Positions 15,523 to 24,644 of a DNA stretch of 64,000 nt are shown here, in pieces. Origin of the DNA: Jannaschia maritima (GTDB lineage: Bacteria > Pseudomonadota > Alphaproteobacteria > Rhodobacterales > Rhodobacteraceae); the NCBI RefSeq assembly GCF_030973515.1, contig NZ_JARGZA010000014.1, positions 31,048 through 95,047 of the forward strand, written 5' to 3'. The translations under genes were made by a program, and so were the position numbers. Within the stretch, counting starts at the first letter, position 1. Every line of letters starts with the position of its first letter. The notes beneath the pieces are model-generated. The model had not been told where the DNA came from. It ran no database searches and saw nothing but the letters and a program-made list of their open reading frames with translations.

Positions 15523-17648
15523 GGGCCATCGCCGCACGCCTGCCCGAGGGGCGCGACCTGCTGATCGCGGGGCTGCTGGCTGGGATCGTCGGGCTGATGA
15601 TCCTACCAATGCCGACGGTCTTGGTCGACGCGCTGATAGGGCTGAACTTCGGCGTAGCGTTCCTTCTGCTGATGACGGCAGTCTACCTCGTCACGCCGCT
15701 CGCGCTGTCGTCGCTGCCGGGCATCATCCTGATCGCCACGACGTTCCGGCTGGCACTGTCGATCTCGACCACGCGCCTGATCCTGGCGGAGGGCGACGCG
15801 GGCCGCATCGTCGAGACGTTCGGGCGCGTGGTCATTGCCGGGAACGTGGTCGTGGGCCTCGTGATCTTCTTCATCGTCACGATCGTGCAGTTCGTGGTCA
15901 TCGCCAAGGGCTCGGAGCGCATCGCCGAGGTTAGCGCGCGCTTCACGCTCGATGCGTTGCCCGGCAAGCAGATGGCGATCGATGCGGAGCTGCGCTCGGG
16001 GGACCTGACCAACGCCGAGGCCGCCGAGCGGCGCAGCGTGCTCGAGCGTGAGAATCAGTTCTTCGGGGCGATGGACGGGGCGATGAAGTTCGTGAAGGGC
16101 GACGCCATCGCGGGCATCGTCATCATCCTCATCAACCTGGTCGGCGGACTGCTGATCGGCATAACCCAGTTCGGCATGACCTTCGCTGAGGCATCGCGCC
16201 GGTTCGTCCTCTTGACGGTGGGCGACGCGCTCATCTCCCAGATCCCCGCGCTCCTGGTTTCGATCACGGCCGCGGTGATCGTCACCCGGGTCAAGGGCGA
16301 CGGGCCGCGCAACCTCGGGGCGGATATCTTCGGCCAGATCGGCGCCGACCCGCGCGCGACGGGGATCGCCGCCGTGGGGCTCGCGGGACTGGCGTTGATC
16401 CCAGGCTTTCCCACGGCGACCTTGTTGCTATTGGCAGGGTGCTTCGCAGCCGGCTCGGTGCTGATGCACCGCGGCAAAGCGGCGGCCACGCCCGATGCCC
16501 CGCCCGAGGCGGACGCGGGTTCGGAACGGGGCGCCGTGCCCGACCCGCTGGCGCCCGACGACGACACGCGCGCGATCCTGGAGTTGTCGCCCGCCCTCTT
16601 CGAGGCACTGGGCCCGACGCGCGCTGCCGAGGGCTTGGTCGAGATGGCCGCGCAGGTGGGCGACGCGACGGGCGTCGCGCCTTGTACGATGGGCCTGCGG
16701 CCCGTCGATGGGCTCGAGGATGCACAGTTCAGGGTCTTGATCGACGGCGCCCCCCATGTCTGGGGCACCGTCCGGGCGGCGCATCTCTACGCGGCCGACA
16801 TGCCTACCGTCCTCGAGGTCCACGACATTCCCTTCGAGCCGCGCAAGGTCGGCCCCTGGCGCCGCGACCTCGAGGTTCCCGAGATCCACGGCCCGCGCCT
16901 CTCGGAGCTGGGCGTGCCCCATTCCGACATGCCTTTGACACTTTTCGCGGACGCGGCCCGCGGCGTCGTCGCCCATTACCCGATGCTGATCGGCATCCAG
17001 GAGGCCAAGAACGTCCTGGCACGCGTCGAGGCGGACTACCCCTTCCTCGTGGGAGAATGCGCTCGTCTGGTCCCGCTGCCCAAGCTCGCCAACGTGTTCC
17101 GCCGGCTCCTCGACGAAGGCGTCTCGCTATCGAATGTGCGTAAGATCCTCGAGACTTTGGTGGAATGGGCGGCAGCCGAGAAGGATCCACTCGTCCTCGC
17201 CGAACACTGCCGCGTGGCGCTCCGCCAGCAGCTCTGCCAACAGGTCGCCGACCGCAGCCGCGTGATCTCGACCATCGTTATCGAGCGGGCCTCCGAAGAG
17301 CTGCTGCGCGCGGGGCTGCGCGGGACGGACCAGGGTACGTTCCTCGTGCTCGCCGAAAACATGTCGGCGGAGCTCCTGCGCGTGGTGAACGCGCAAATCT
17401 CACAGCTCGACCCTATCGAGGCGCGACCGGTGATCCTGACCTCCATGGACGTCAGGCGTCACGTAAAGGCCTTCCTGAACCGCAACCTCGTGGAGATCGA
17501 CGTGCTGTCTTTCCAAGAACTCAGCGACGACTACACGGTCGTCCCTTGCGCCACCGTCCGGCTGGGCGAGGCCGCCGCCCGCGACGGGCGGATGCCGCTG
17601 CGCGAGCAGACTGCGCTCGCAGTCACGACCTCGGAGCGAGCGGCATGA
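15519..17648 (+). CDS. sctV: SctV export-gate protein
   Basis: The 709-residue protein has about eight membrane helices in the first 330 residues, the conserved FHIPEP-family segment RFTLDALPGKQMAID (141-155), and a large cytoplasmic domain that forms the nonameric ring receiving chaperone-substrate complexes. Length is typical for SctV (690-710). It starts in an ATGA overlap with sctY and ends in one with the next gene. It is one of the least ambiguous genes of the system. Confidence 0.97.
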   Translation: MRAIAARLPEGRDLLIAGLLAGIVGLMILPMPTVLVDALIGLNFGVAFLLLMTAVYLVTPLALSSLPGIILIATTFRLALSISTTRLILAEGDAGRIVETFGRVVIAGNVVVGLVIFFIVTIVQFVVIAKGSERIAEVSARFTLDALPGKQMAIDAELRSGDLTNAEAAERRSVLERENQFFGAMDGAMKFVKGDAIAGIVIILINLVGGLLIGITQFGMTFAEASRRFVLLTVGDALISQIPALLVSITAAVIVTRVKGDGPRNLGADIFGQIGADPRATGIAAVGLAGLALIPGFPTATLLLLAGCFAAGSVLMHRGKAAATPDAPPEADAGSERGAVPDPLAPDDDTRAILELSPALFEALGPTRAAEGLVEMAAQVGDATGVAPCTMGLRPVDGLEDAQFRVLIDGAPHVWGTVRAAHLYAADMPTVLEVHDIPFEPRKVGPWRRDLEVPEIHGPRLSELGVPHSDMPLTLFADAARGVVAHYPMLIGIQEAKNVLARVEADYPFLVGECARLVPLPKLANVFRRLLDEGVSLSNVRKILETLVEWAAAEKDPLVLAEHCRVALRQQLCQQVADRSRVISTIVIERASEELLRAGLRGTDQGTFLVLAENMSAELLRVVNAQISQLDPIEARPVILTSMDVRRHVKAFLNRNLVEIDVLSFQELSDDYTVVPCATVRLGEAAARDGRMPLREQTALAVTTSERAA

Positions 17649-17995
17649 CCGGTCGTGCCGCCCTGCGCGCGACCGCCGCCGCGGCGCTCCTGGCCGTCGC
17701 CTGGCCGTCGAGCGCGCAGCAGCCCCGGGAGGTCGAGCTTGCTTCGAGCGAAGGCTGGATGCAGATCATGCAGTCGGAGGGACGGCTTCTACGGCTCGAC
17801 CGGCCCGCGGCCACCGTGCTCTTGGCGAACCCAGCCGTCGCGGATGTCCAGATCGTCTCGGAGCGCACGATGTTCGTGCTCGGAAGTTCGGCGGGGCGCA
17901 CGCAGCTCATCATCCTGGACGCGGAGGAAGAAGTGATCGGCAGCGTCACGCTCAGCGTCACGCGATCGCTGGCGGCGTTGCACGCGGGCTCTTGA
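17645..17995 (+). CDS. CpaC-type secretin N-domain protein (T2SS/T3SS pil_N)
   Basis: The 116-residue protein has a signal peptide (about 1-26) and one domain matching the N-terminal domain of CpaC/RcpA pilus secretins: LRLDRPAATVLLANPAVADV, then TMFVLGSSAGRTQLIILD. It ends there, with no secretin barrel. With the N0-N1 protein at 10110 it suggests that the outer-membrane part of this T3SS is built from separate polypeptides. The start overlaps the sctV stop (ATGA), so it belongs to the operon. Confidence 0.8.
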   Translation: MTGRAALRATAAAALLAVAWPSSAQQPREVELASSEGWMQIMQSEGRLLRLDRPAATVLLANPAVADVQIVSERTMFVLGSSAGRTQLIILDAEEEVIGSVTLSVTRSLAALHAGS

Positions 17996-18007
17996 GCCTG
18001 CGCGGGC

Positions 18008-18034
18008 GGCCGACGGGCACGAGGCCCGTCGGCC
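18008..18034. terminator. Bidirectional terminator hairpin between convergent genes
   Basis: GGCCGACGGGC (18008-18018) pairs perfectly with GCCCGTCGGCC (18024-18034) around a 5-base loop. It lies 12 bases after the last rightward T3SS gene and just before the stop of the convergent leftward gene. On the plus strand a short T-rich stretch follows (ATTCTT). Confidence 0.8.
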
Positions 18035-18038
18035 GGAC

Positions 18039-18722
18039 TCATTCTTCGTCGGGCCGCTCGAAGTTCGGCAGGGACGCCAGGCCAGCCGCGATCCAGTCGA
18101 GCCTGGACACAGCCTGCCCCTCCACGAGGAGCCGGCGGCGCGCGACGATGCGGTCAACCTCCGAAGCCCCGACGCCGAGCGACGCCTCGGTGGCGATCGA
18201 CGTCTCGGCGCCGCGCGCGAGATGAACGCCCGTCTCGTCCCGCGTCGTTCCACCCGCGTCGGTATCGTTCGATGCCGCGGTCTCGGGTGCCACGGTCCCC
18301 TCGTAGGCCGGGACTGTCGCCTCCTCAGCGAAGTCGAGACGATCCGCGCCTACATCATCATAAGGCGAGGAGGGCACCTCGTTCGGGACCGCGATGCCGA
18401 GCTCATCGTCGTCGATGATTGGGGCGAGCAATCCCGTGGCTTCCTTGAACGCGTCCTCGAGATTCGTGAGCGCAATCTTGGGAAGCGGAGCGACGTAGGG
18501 CCCGAGCGGCTCGATCTCGGGAAGCCCGCCCAGCGTCCAGGAGTCCTCCGGCTCGGGCACCACGTAGCGCGTCGGCCGGGGGTACCCTCTGGGATCGACC
18601 CCGCCGGGGTTAGGCGCCTCGAGTTTCTCGAACGAGAGGTCGTCCGAGGATGGGTCCGTGCGGACGAGGTCGACGAGTGGCGCGCGGGGCACCGCCTCCG
18701 CGGGCAGGACGATCTCTGGCAT
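18039..18722 (-). CDS. Uncharacterised acidic protein next to the T3SS
   Basis: A 227-residue, acidic, Pro-rich protein (MPEIVLPAEAVPRAPL...) without signal peptide or membrane helix. A central patch YPRPTRYVVPEPEDSWTLG looks structured; much of the rest is probably disordered. The start at 18722 is supported by a GGAGG about 8 bases upstream; a longer reading to 18779 is less likely. Disorder and location at the T3SS edge fit an effector or substrate, but no family is recognised. Confidence 0.6.
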   Translation of the reverse strand: MPEIVLPAEAVPRAPLVDLVRTDPSSDDLSFEKLEAPNPGGVDPRGYPRPTRYVVPEPEDSWTLGGLPEIEPLGPYVAPLPKIALTNLEDAFKEATGLLAPIIDDDELGIAVPNEVPSSPYDDVGADRLDFAEEATVPAYEGTVAPETAASNDTDAGGTTRDETGVHLARGAETSIATEASLGVGASEVDRIVARRRLLVEGQAVSRLDWIAAGLASLPNFERPDEE

Positions 18723-18871
18723 TGGGGATGCCTCCTCTGTTTGTGGCCCCGTCACCCCGCCACTCCCGCCTTTCGGCAAGATGACGGCGCACCGGGCCTA
18801 TCAGGGCCCTGAGCCCGAAAGGCTGCGGCCAGGTTCGTGCTGCTTGGTCGCTATGGCCGAAAGGAGAGACC

Positions 18872-19614
18872 ATGACGCAGGCCGACAAGACGGACAGCTC
18901 TCGCATCTAGCCGTGGACAGGGAACCGGAACCAGGTGCTGACGGCGGACCTGCTTGGCGGCGCGGAAGAGCCCGCCCATCCGGCCCTGCACTTGGCGAGC
19001 GAACTGAAGGAGAAGGTCGTCGATCAACTGTCCGGCCTGCTCGGCGCGGCGGGGGAGGTCCTCAGGAACACGCCTCCCGACGCGCTGGTCTTCGGCGGCG
19101 TCATCAATATGCCGATCGGCAGGGCGAAGATGTCGTCGGGACCCCGAACACCGACCTCGTCGCGACGGTGAACCTCAACCACAGGGAGGTCGAGGTCGGG
19201 CTCGGCGGGTCGATCCCGATCGCGCCGGGCACGTCCGTCTCCTACAACACCAGGACCTATGCAGATGCCGAACTCGATGCCGCCCAATCCGCGAACTTCG
19301 AGATCATCAACCTGGCCGTAACGGACCCTGCAATCGACGCAATCGTTAGCGTCGCGATCAACGCCGGCGTCAGAGTTAAGCAGGCAGGGGCGATCGTGAT
19401 CGACGCGGCAACGTTCCCTTTAGGCAAAGGCGCGCTGCTCGCCACCGGGCTGGACGCCTTGGGCGAGACCGCGACGGGGCTGGCGACGAAGAACGTCACC
19501 TGGTACGGCGGCATTGCCTGGCGCGGCGCGGAGCTCCGCGTCTCGCCCGAGGAGAACGAGGTCAGCATCTCCCTGTCGGGCGCCACCTTCGAGTTCCCGA
19601 ACGCCATCCGCTGA
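18872..19614 (+). pseudogene. Broken gene: in-frame stop and frameshift, possible former T3SS-associated protein
   Basis: An ATG at 18872 with an AAGGAGA site opens a frame (MTQADKTDSSRI) that meets TAG at 18908-18910, then continues in the same frame with protein-like sequence (VLTADLLGGAEEPAHPALHL...ALVFGGVINMPIG) until about 19137. Sense sequence then jumps one frame and continues (TDLVATVNLNHREVEVGLGG...) to 19614. So two lesions interrupt one original gene of about 245 codons. The C-terminal half is rich in beta-type segments. No family recognised. A sequencing error could explain one lesion, hardly both. Confidence 0.65.
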
Positions 19615-20046
19615 GCGCCCCCTGTCACGGACTCGCACGTCGGATCCCCGCCTCGGCGAGGCAGTAGGACTTGGACCTAAGTCCGCGACCGCCCGGCCAC
19701 CAGCGATCGGTGGTGACACCGCGTTTACCGCCCACGCGACGCACTCATCCATGCCCCGACCAAAAATCGTCCGGCGGTCGCAGCCATGCTCCAAGACCAT
19801 CTCTGCCCAGGAGGTGATGGTTGACAGCAAGCTCAGTGAGACACCGTCGCCGGCCTGCTGCGCGAAAAGTAACCTGCCTGGCCGAAATCATGGACGACAG
19901 CCACGAGGACGTGTCCCCCTATATGGCCCCCCCTGCGAGCATTGAGCATAGATCAGCTTCACCGGCCGGCTCGATCGCGTGAACGAGGAAGTGAAGTACC
20001 GCTCCGGCGTCGTCGGAGGGAAGTCGGTGCGGGTCAAGCCTGGGGC
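19615..20046. other. Intergenic region, no convincing gene
   Basis: This 430-bp stretch contains no open frame with coding character on either strand. Near its right end (about 19952-20050) a 32-codon run on the plus strand reads protein-like (FTGRLDRVNEEVKYRSGVV) and ends in TAG, possibly the tail of a lost gene. It separates the pseudogene from the end of the convergent large gene. Confidence 0.5.
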
Positions 20047-22563
20047 CTAGTTCAGCACGACACCTTCGGCAACCCGAACCACGAACGACACTGGATTGCC
20101 TTGCGCATCCGTCGCGCCTTCGAACGCCGCACCGATCTCCAGCTTGATATCGCGGGAACGGTTATCGGGGATGGTCGCCTTTCCTATGTCTGCACGAATG
20201 CTGATCGGAAGCTTCTTGAACAGCTCCTTCAGATCGAGCGTCCCGCCGAGGCTCCAACTGACGCTGTCGTTGTTCTTCGTCGCGACTAGCGCGACCTCAA
20301 CGGAGCCCCCGCTGCCCGGCAGAGCCTGCTCGCCGCCGATCGAGCCGCCGAACGATGTAAGGGTTTGCTCCCTTATGGGGACTTCAGCGCTTTGGTTGCC
20401 CTCGACCTCGAAGGTCGCAATCACGGAGTCCTCGACGAACCGGGCGTACCGGCCATCGGTTTCTCCGATCGCGTTGATGACGATGTACCCGATCGGATTG
20501 TCGTCGCCCTCGTTGAGATAGACAGGAACGCGCACCTGGATGCGTTGGTGGACGATGGGGAACGCGTAGTCCGAGATCTGCTGAACCGGCTCCCCGAGGT
20601 ATGTCACCACTTCCGAGACCTTCGTATCGCGGGACTTGAGATTTTCCAGGGCGAACACCGTCACGGGGTTCTGCTGCTCGATCGGCTGAAGGGGGACGGC
20701 TGCGCCGTTGCGGACGACGACCGGCTCCGTGAATGTCAGCCGCCAGCCGATGTTTTGCGCGACCTGCGTAACCTCCTCCAGCTTCGCCGTTCCCATCTCG
20801 CCGCTCGCAGTGCGGAACTGGAAGGTCTCGCCCAGCCGGTCTTCGTAGAGTTCGGCGGTGACTTGATCCACGACTACCTCGATCGCGTTCTCCGTGTCGT
20901 CTCGCACGTTCGCCTTCGGTATGATGACAGGGGTAAAGTCATTGACGTCCGGCAAGCCTTGGACGGTGGGGGTATTCGGTTCCGGTCGGCCGCTTCTCGA
21001 CAGGAACGGCTTCCCGGCACCTTGGGAGAAGTTGTACGCGATATGCTCCAGCAGGCTGCGGGTGAGTTGCCCCGACACGCGCGCGCGGATGATGTTCTCG
21101 TCCCTTTGCGTCTCGAGGGTCTCGAGGGTCCCCTGGAGGCTGCGATATTGCGCGATCGCGTCCGCGACCTCGGAGGTGAGCCCACCCACGCTGCCACTTT
21201 CGAGGAGCGCCTGGATCTGCTCTACGTCTATCTCGTCGCCCGACAATGTGGTCTCGATGGCGCTGATGCGCGACCTCTCGACTGTCAGGACCCTCAGTTC
21301 GGTTCTGTTCCGCGTCGCCTCGTTCTCCAGGTTGAGGAAGTCCAGCTCGGCGCGGATCAGAGCTTCGTTGCCGAGATCTTCTGCCAGGAGCGTGCCGAGG
21401 CGGTCGACGGCGTCGGTGAAGCGCGCCTCGATCGGCGCGAGGTCGGGCTGTAGCGTGTCCTCGATGTACTCCTGGTAGTAAAGGTCTGCGAGGAAGGGAT
21501 CGTCCGACTGGAACTCCTCCGGAAGGGTGTCCTTCGGGACAACGCCTTCGAAGTTGTTCGGCTTCTCCACGATGCCGAGCCGTATCGCTAGGTTCTTCGC
21601 CGAGCCTGCCTCGTAGATGCGTTCGATCTCCTCCTCGTTTAGCCCACGGAGCGACAGGATCTCACGAAAGCTGCGGAAGCCGTCCGCTTTCCAGACCGCA
21701 TAGGCCGCGTCGGCGATCTCGACGTACTGGTTGGCGACCTGAAGGGCATTCGAGCGTTCCCGCAGCGTGAGTCTGTCTCGCACCGCGGCGATGGCCTTTC
21801 GCTGTTCGTCGAGTCGATCCGGGTCACGCCGGACCAGTTCCTCGGAGCCCGCGATCCGTTCGTCCAGTTGCTCCGCTTGGTTCCTCGCGTCGGCGAAGGA
21901 GGCTTGGATCACCTGGCGACTGGCCGAGAGGTCCTCGCGTGTACTGTCGATGCGCGCATCGAGGTCGGGGTCGACCAGGCGGAAGATCGGATCCCCCTTC
22001 TCGACGATCGCGTTCTGCTTGACGAGCGGTTCGTAGTATTGGCGTGGGTTGTCCACCGGAGGAAGCTGGACCGGCACAACGGCGGCGTTCACACCGGACT
22101 GAAGGCGGACGACGGAGATGCCGAGCGATCCGGTGTTATGGTCGAACGGATCGAGGAACACGTTGCCATTCGCGTCTTTTAGATAGAAGACGCCATCACC
22201 GACTTCTTCGACATCCCCACGGACGCCGATTGGGGAGGACTGCGCGGGCCGCGCCCCCGACCGCCCCCGGACCTGCGCGATCTCCACATAGGAAGTAGGT
22301 TCGCCCCATCCTTCGACTGGAGTGCCGTTCAGAACGGCAGTGTTCCGCGCGAGGATGTCCGAGACGTCGTACGGGTTGCGCGACGCAGACGCGTTAGCCT
22401 CCGGGTCGACGGTATAGCCATTCGCGATCTGATACGAGGTCACCGTCCCGGCGGTTGTCGTGAGAGAAGTGGTTGTCGTGCGAGCTTCGTCTTCCGTGAT
22501 GGGGCGGCTCGAATCCTCCCCTGTAGACGGAATGGAACCAATGAGGGTGGGGAGCTGTGTCAT
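20047..22563 (-). CDS. Large HlyD/membrane-fusion-like protein without membrane anchor
   Basis: The 838-residue protein has a Ser/Thr-rich disordered N-terminus (1-60) and no signal peptide or membrane helix. Residues about 175-200 (PLVKQNAIVEKGDPIFRLVD) look like the first half of a lipoyl domain, 205-490 form long charged coiled coils with an insertion near 290-400, and IIRARVSGQL at 491-500 resembles the second lipoyl half, followed by beta-rich domains. This is the order seen in HlyD-type adaptors. The start at 22563 (MTQLPTLIGS) is preceded by GAGG; longer frames look non-coding. It could be a T3SS-exported protein or a periplasmic adaptor lacking its anchor; function unknown. Confidence 0.7.
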   Translation of the reverse strand: MTQLPTLIGSIPSTGEDSSRPITEDEARTTTTSLTTTAGTVTSYQIANGYTVDPEANASASRNPYDVSDILARNTAVLNGTPVEGWGEPTSYVEIAQVRGRSGARPAQSSPIGVRGDVEEVGDGVFYLKDANGNVFLDPFDHNTGSLGISVVRLQSGVNAAVVPVQLPPVDNPRQYYEPLVKQNAIVEKGDPIFRLVDPDLDARIDSTREDLSASRQVIQASFADARNQAEQLDERIAGSEELVRRDPDRLDEQRKAIAAVRDRLTLRERSNALQVANQYVEIADAAYAVWKADGFRSFREILSLRGLNEEEIERIYEAGSAKNLAIRLGIVEKPNNFEGVVPKDTLPEEFQSDDPFLADLYYQEYIEDTLQPDLAPIEARFTDAVDRLGTLLAEDLGNEALIRAELDFLNLENEATRNRTELRVLTVERSRISAIETTLSGDEIDVEQIQALLESGSVGGLTSEVADAIAQYRSLQGTLETLETQRDENIIRARVSGQLTRSLLEHIAYNFSQGAGKPFLSRSGRPEPNTPTVQGLPDVNDFTPVIIPKANVRDDTENAIEVVVDQVTAELYEDRLGETFQFRTASGEMGTAKLEEVTQVAQNIGWRLTFTEPVVVRNGAAVPLQPIEQQNPVTVFALENLKSRDTKVSEVVTYLGEPVQQISDYAFPIVHQRIQVRVPVYLNEGDDNPIGYIVINAIGETDGRYARFVEDSVIATFEVEGNQSAEVPIREQTLTSFGGSIGGEQALPGSGGSVEVALVATKNNDSVSWSLGGTLDLKELFKKLPISIRADIGKATIPDNRSRDIKLEIGAAFEGATDAQGNPVSFVVRVAEGVVLN

Positions 22564-23632
22564 CTGGGGGTCCTCGATCTGCGCCGCCTCGGTCTTGTCC
22601 CGGCATCTTTCGGCTGCCTTACCGGCGTCGTCGGGATCGATGCTGGAGGACCCGTGCTGCGATGCTCGGTCCGGCATGCGCGGCCTGGGTTCGTCAGGAC
22701 GAAGACGAGCGACGCGTTCTTGATCGGAACCTCGGGAGATCGCGTGCCTCGTTGACGGGACGCCGTGCGCGTAGATCATCCGCCCCCGGGCTCGTCTTGG
22801 GGGCTTTCTCGTTCCCGACTTCCCTCGCCGCCCGAGCCTGCCCTGCCGCCCTGCCGAACCCCGTACCTCGCCACATCGATCCTGTCGAACGGCCCCTCGG
22901 TCCTTGCGCCCGACATGGTCCCACCCGCCCGGGCGGAGACCGAGGAGCGGCGGCTGCACTATGACGCCCGCCCCGGGGGGCGACCCGCCCTGAGCGCCGT
23001 CATAGGACTGCCTGCTTGCGGCGCAGGGTTCCCCGGTCCGTGTCGACATGAGCGACCGACCAATGATGCCGTTGGGGAACGCGGGCGTCGGAGCGATGCG
23101 GCAGAGCCTCGCCGCTCTCTCGGTCGGCACAGGCGAGCCCGCAACGGCCCCCATGGGGCCTCGCCTGCGCATCGGCAATGGCAGACTCAACGGCCCGGAG
23201 ATCTGCCCGAGACATGGGACTACGGAAAGATCAAACGAATAGCGGAACCTGCCTAACGGGTGCGGGAGAACGGAAGGTCGACGATCATCGTCGTCCTTCC
23301 GGGTACGGAGCGGATATGGTGGCGATCCAGTCCCGAAGTATGGCGGCTGATCGACGAGTATGATGCCGGCCTACTCGGCAAGATTACGTGCAGGCCGAAT
23401 GGAACGATGGACCGTGAACAAAGCAAGATCATGGCACGAAGCCACAGAGTGGAGGACCACACTTCAGCTAACTCGTTGTTAACGTTGAACCTGAATACAC
23501 AAAGTCGGTGGCACGTCATACACCTCCCTCCATCCCTCGCCCACATCCTACCGACCGCGGTCCCGTGGGCCCGTTAACGTAGCGTCCATTCCGGCCGTGT
23601 ACGGCGGCGGCTGCGCCCGCTACGGAACGACC
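22564..23632. other. About 1 kb of apparently decayed, gene-poor DNA
   Basis: No open frame here has convincing coding character. On the minus strand at about 23000-23215 a fragment (LRAVESAIADAQAR...RCGLACADRESGEAL) resembles the start of a class A beta-lactamase, then the frame breaks. On the plus strand 23260-23420 a run (STIIVVLPGTERIWWRSSPE) could be another remnant. The stretch probably marks the edge of the T3SS locus. Confidence 0.5.
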
Positions 23633-23968
23633 ATGCCCGCCCCGACGCCCGATCCATCGACCACCGCGCCCGCCGATGCCGCCTCGCCCCGCCCCCGCGG
23701 CACCGATGCGGCCTGCGTGACCGCGGCGTTCGGGAAGGGGCCGTCCGCGGTGGTGGTCGTGTCCAGCGCGATCGCGCGGCGCGACGGGCTCTGCCGGGCG
23801 CGGGCCGCGCTGACGGCGGGCGCGGACGGGATGACCCTGCGCGACCTCATGGCGACGATGGCGGAGATGGGCCTCGCCCTGCGCGCCGTGCCCGTGGACG
23901 GACCAGACGGACCAGGGCCCGTCGCCGGACGCCCCGCCGCCCCGCTTCCGGAGCGCCGTCCGATCTAG
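23633..23968 (+). CDS. Small uncharacterised protein
   Basis: A 111-residue protein starting MPAPTPDPSTTAP, with a low-complexity N-terminus and a helical centre (RARAALTAGADGMTLRDLMATMAEMGLALR) that looks somewhat like a small DNA-binding or antitoxin-type domain. Its TAG stop shares a CTAG with the stop of the convergent thioesterase gene, which favours a real gene. No family is recognised. Confidence 0.45.
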   Translation: MPAPTPDPSTTAPADAASPRPRGTDAACVTAAFGKGPSAVVVVSSAIARRDGLCRARAALTAGADGMTLRDLMATMAEMGLALRAVPVDGPDGPGPVAGRPAAPLPERRPI

Positions 23969-24525
23969 GGCTCGGACGCGTCCCGCGTCGCCACGGGCGG
24001 CCAGGGGCGCAGCGCGTCGGCCTCCGCCCAGGCAGCGACCCAGTCGGGCAGGACGGGCGCGGGCGCAGTGCGGCCCAGGGCGGCCAGGACGCGGTCGGTG
24101 GGAACGGCGCGCCGGTCCCCCGTCACCGCGGTCCGCAGCACGGCTTGGCACGCGCATTCGCCGCGGACCCACATCTCCTGCACGATATAAACGAAGCGCG
24201 CGTCCCACCCCACGGTGCGGGTGCGCATCTCGATGCGGGCGAAGGCCGTGATGCGGCGGCGATAGCGGACCGATCCGCCCGCTACGGCCAGGCCCCACCC
24301 TTCCCGCCGCAACGTCGTCAACAGGCCGATCCGCGTGCCCGCGGTGAACCGGCCCAGATCCATCAGGGTCAGGATGCGGCCGTTGTTCATCTCGCCGAAG
24401 CCGTCCAGATCCCAGGGCAGGCACAGGTGGCGGGACACGTGGACGTCGGTCAGGTCCATGGGCGGGTCGCCGCGGTGGCGCAGCAGCTGCCAGGCGAGTC
24501 GGACGAACGGGTACATGGCCGGCAT
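23965..24525 (-). CDS. Thioesterase family protein (hotdog fold, THEM6-like)
   Basis: A protein of about 186 residues with the hotdog-fold signature DGFGEMNNGRILTLMDLGR followed by WGLAVAGGSVRYRRRITAFA and FVYIVQEMWVRGE, as in the 4HBT-like acyl-CoA thioesterase group found in proteobacteria. It probably hydrolyses an acyl thioester in the cytoplasm; the substrate is unknown. MPAMYPFVRL at 24525 or MYPFVRL at 24516 are both possible starts; family members begin close to MYPF. Confidence 0.85.
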   Translation of the reverse strand: MPAMYPFVRLAWQLLRHRGDPPMDLTDVHVSRHLCLPWDLDGFGEMNNGRILTLMDLGRFTAGTRIGLLTTLRREGWGLAVAGGSVRYRRRITAFARIEMRTRTVGWDARFVYIVQEMWVRGECACQAVLRTAVTGDRRAVPTDRVLAALGRTAPAPVLPDWVAAWAEADALRPWPPVATRDASEP

Positions 24526-24644
24526 GGGTGACGTGCCGGCCCCGCACGTCAACCGCGACCCGGCGTCAACTCCGCCCGCGCTTGCCCCCCGCCCCCCGCC
24601 TGCCTAGATCGGAGCCGACTCCCGACGCGGAAGGCCCACGCTCC

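Noticed and set aside
19952..20050. Protein-like plus-strand tail (FTGRLDRVNEEVKYRSGVV) ending in TAG
   Set aside because: Only 32 codons are open and no matching upstream part was found in any frame; too short to call a pseudogene.
23260..23577. 105-codon plus-strand frame in the gap before the thioesterase region
   Set aside because: Its start resembles protein (STIIVVLPGTERIWW) but the second half does not, and there is no ribosome-binding site; kept only as a possible remnant.
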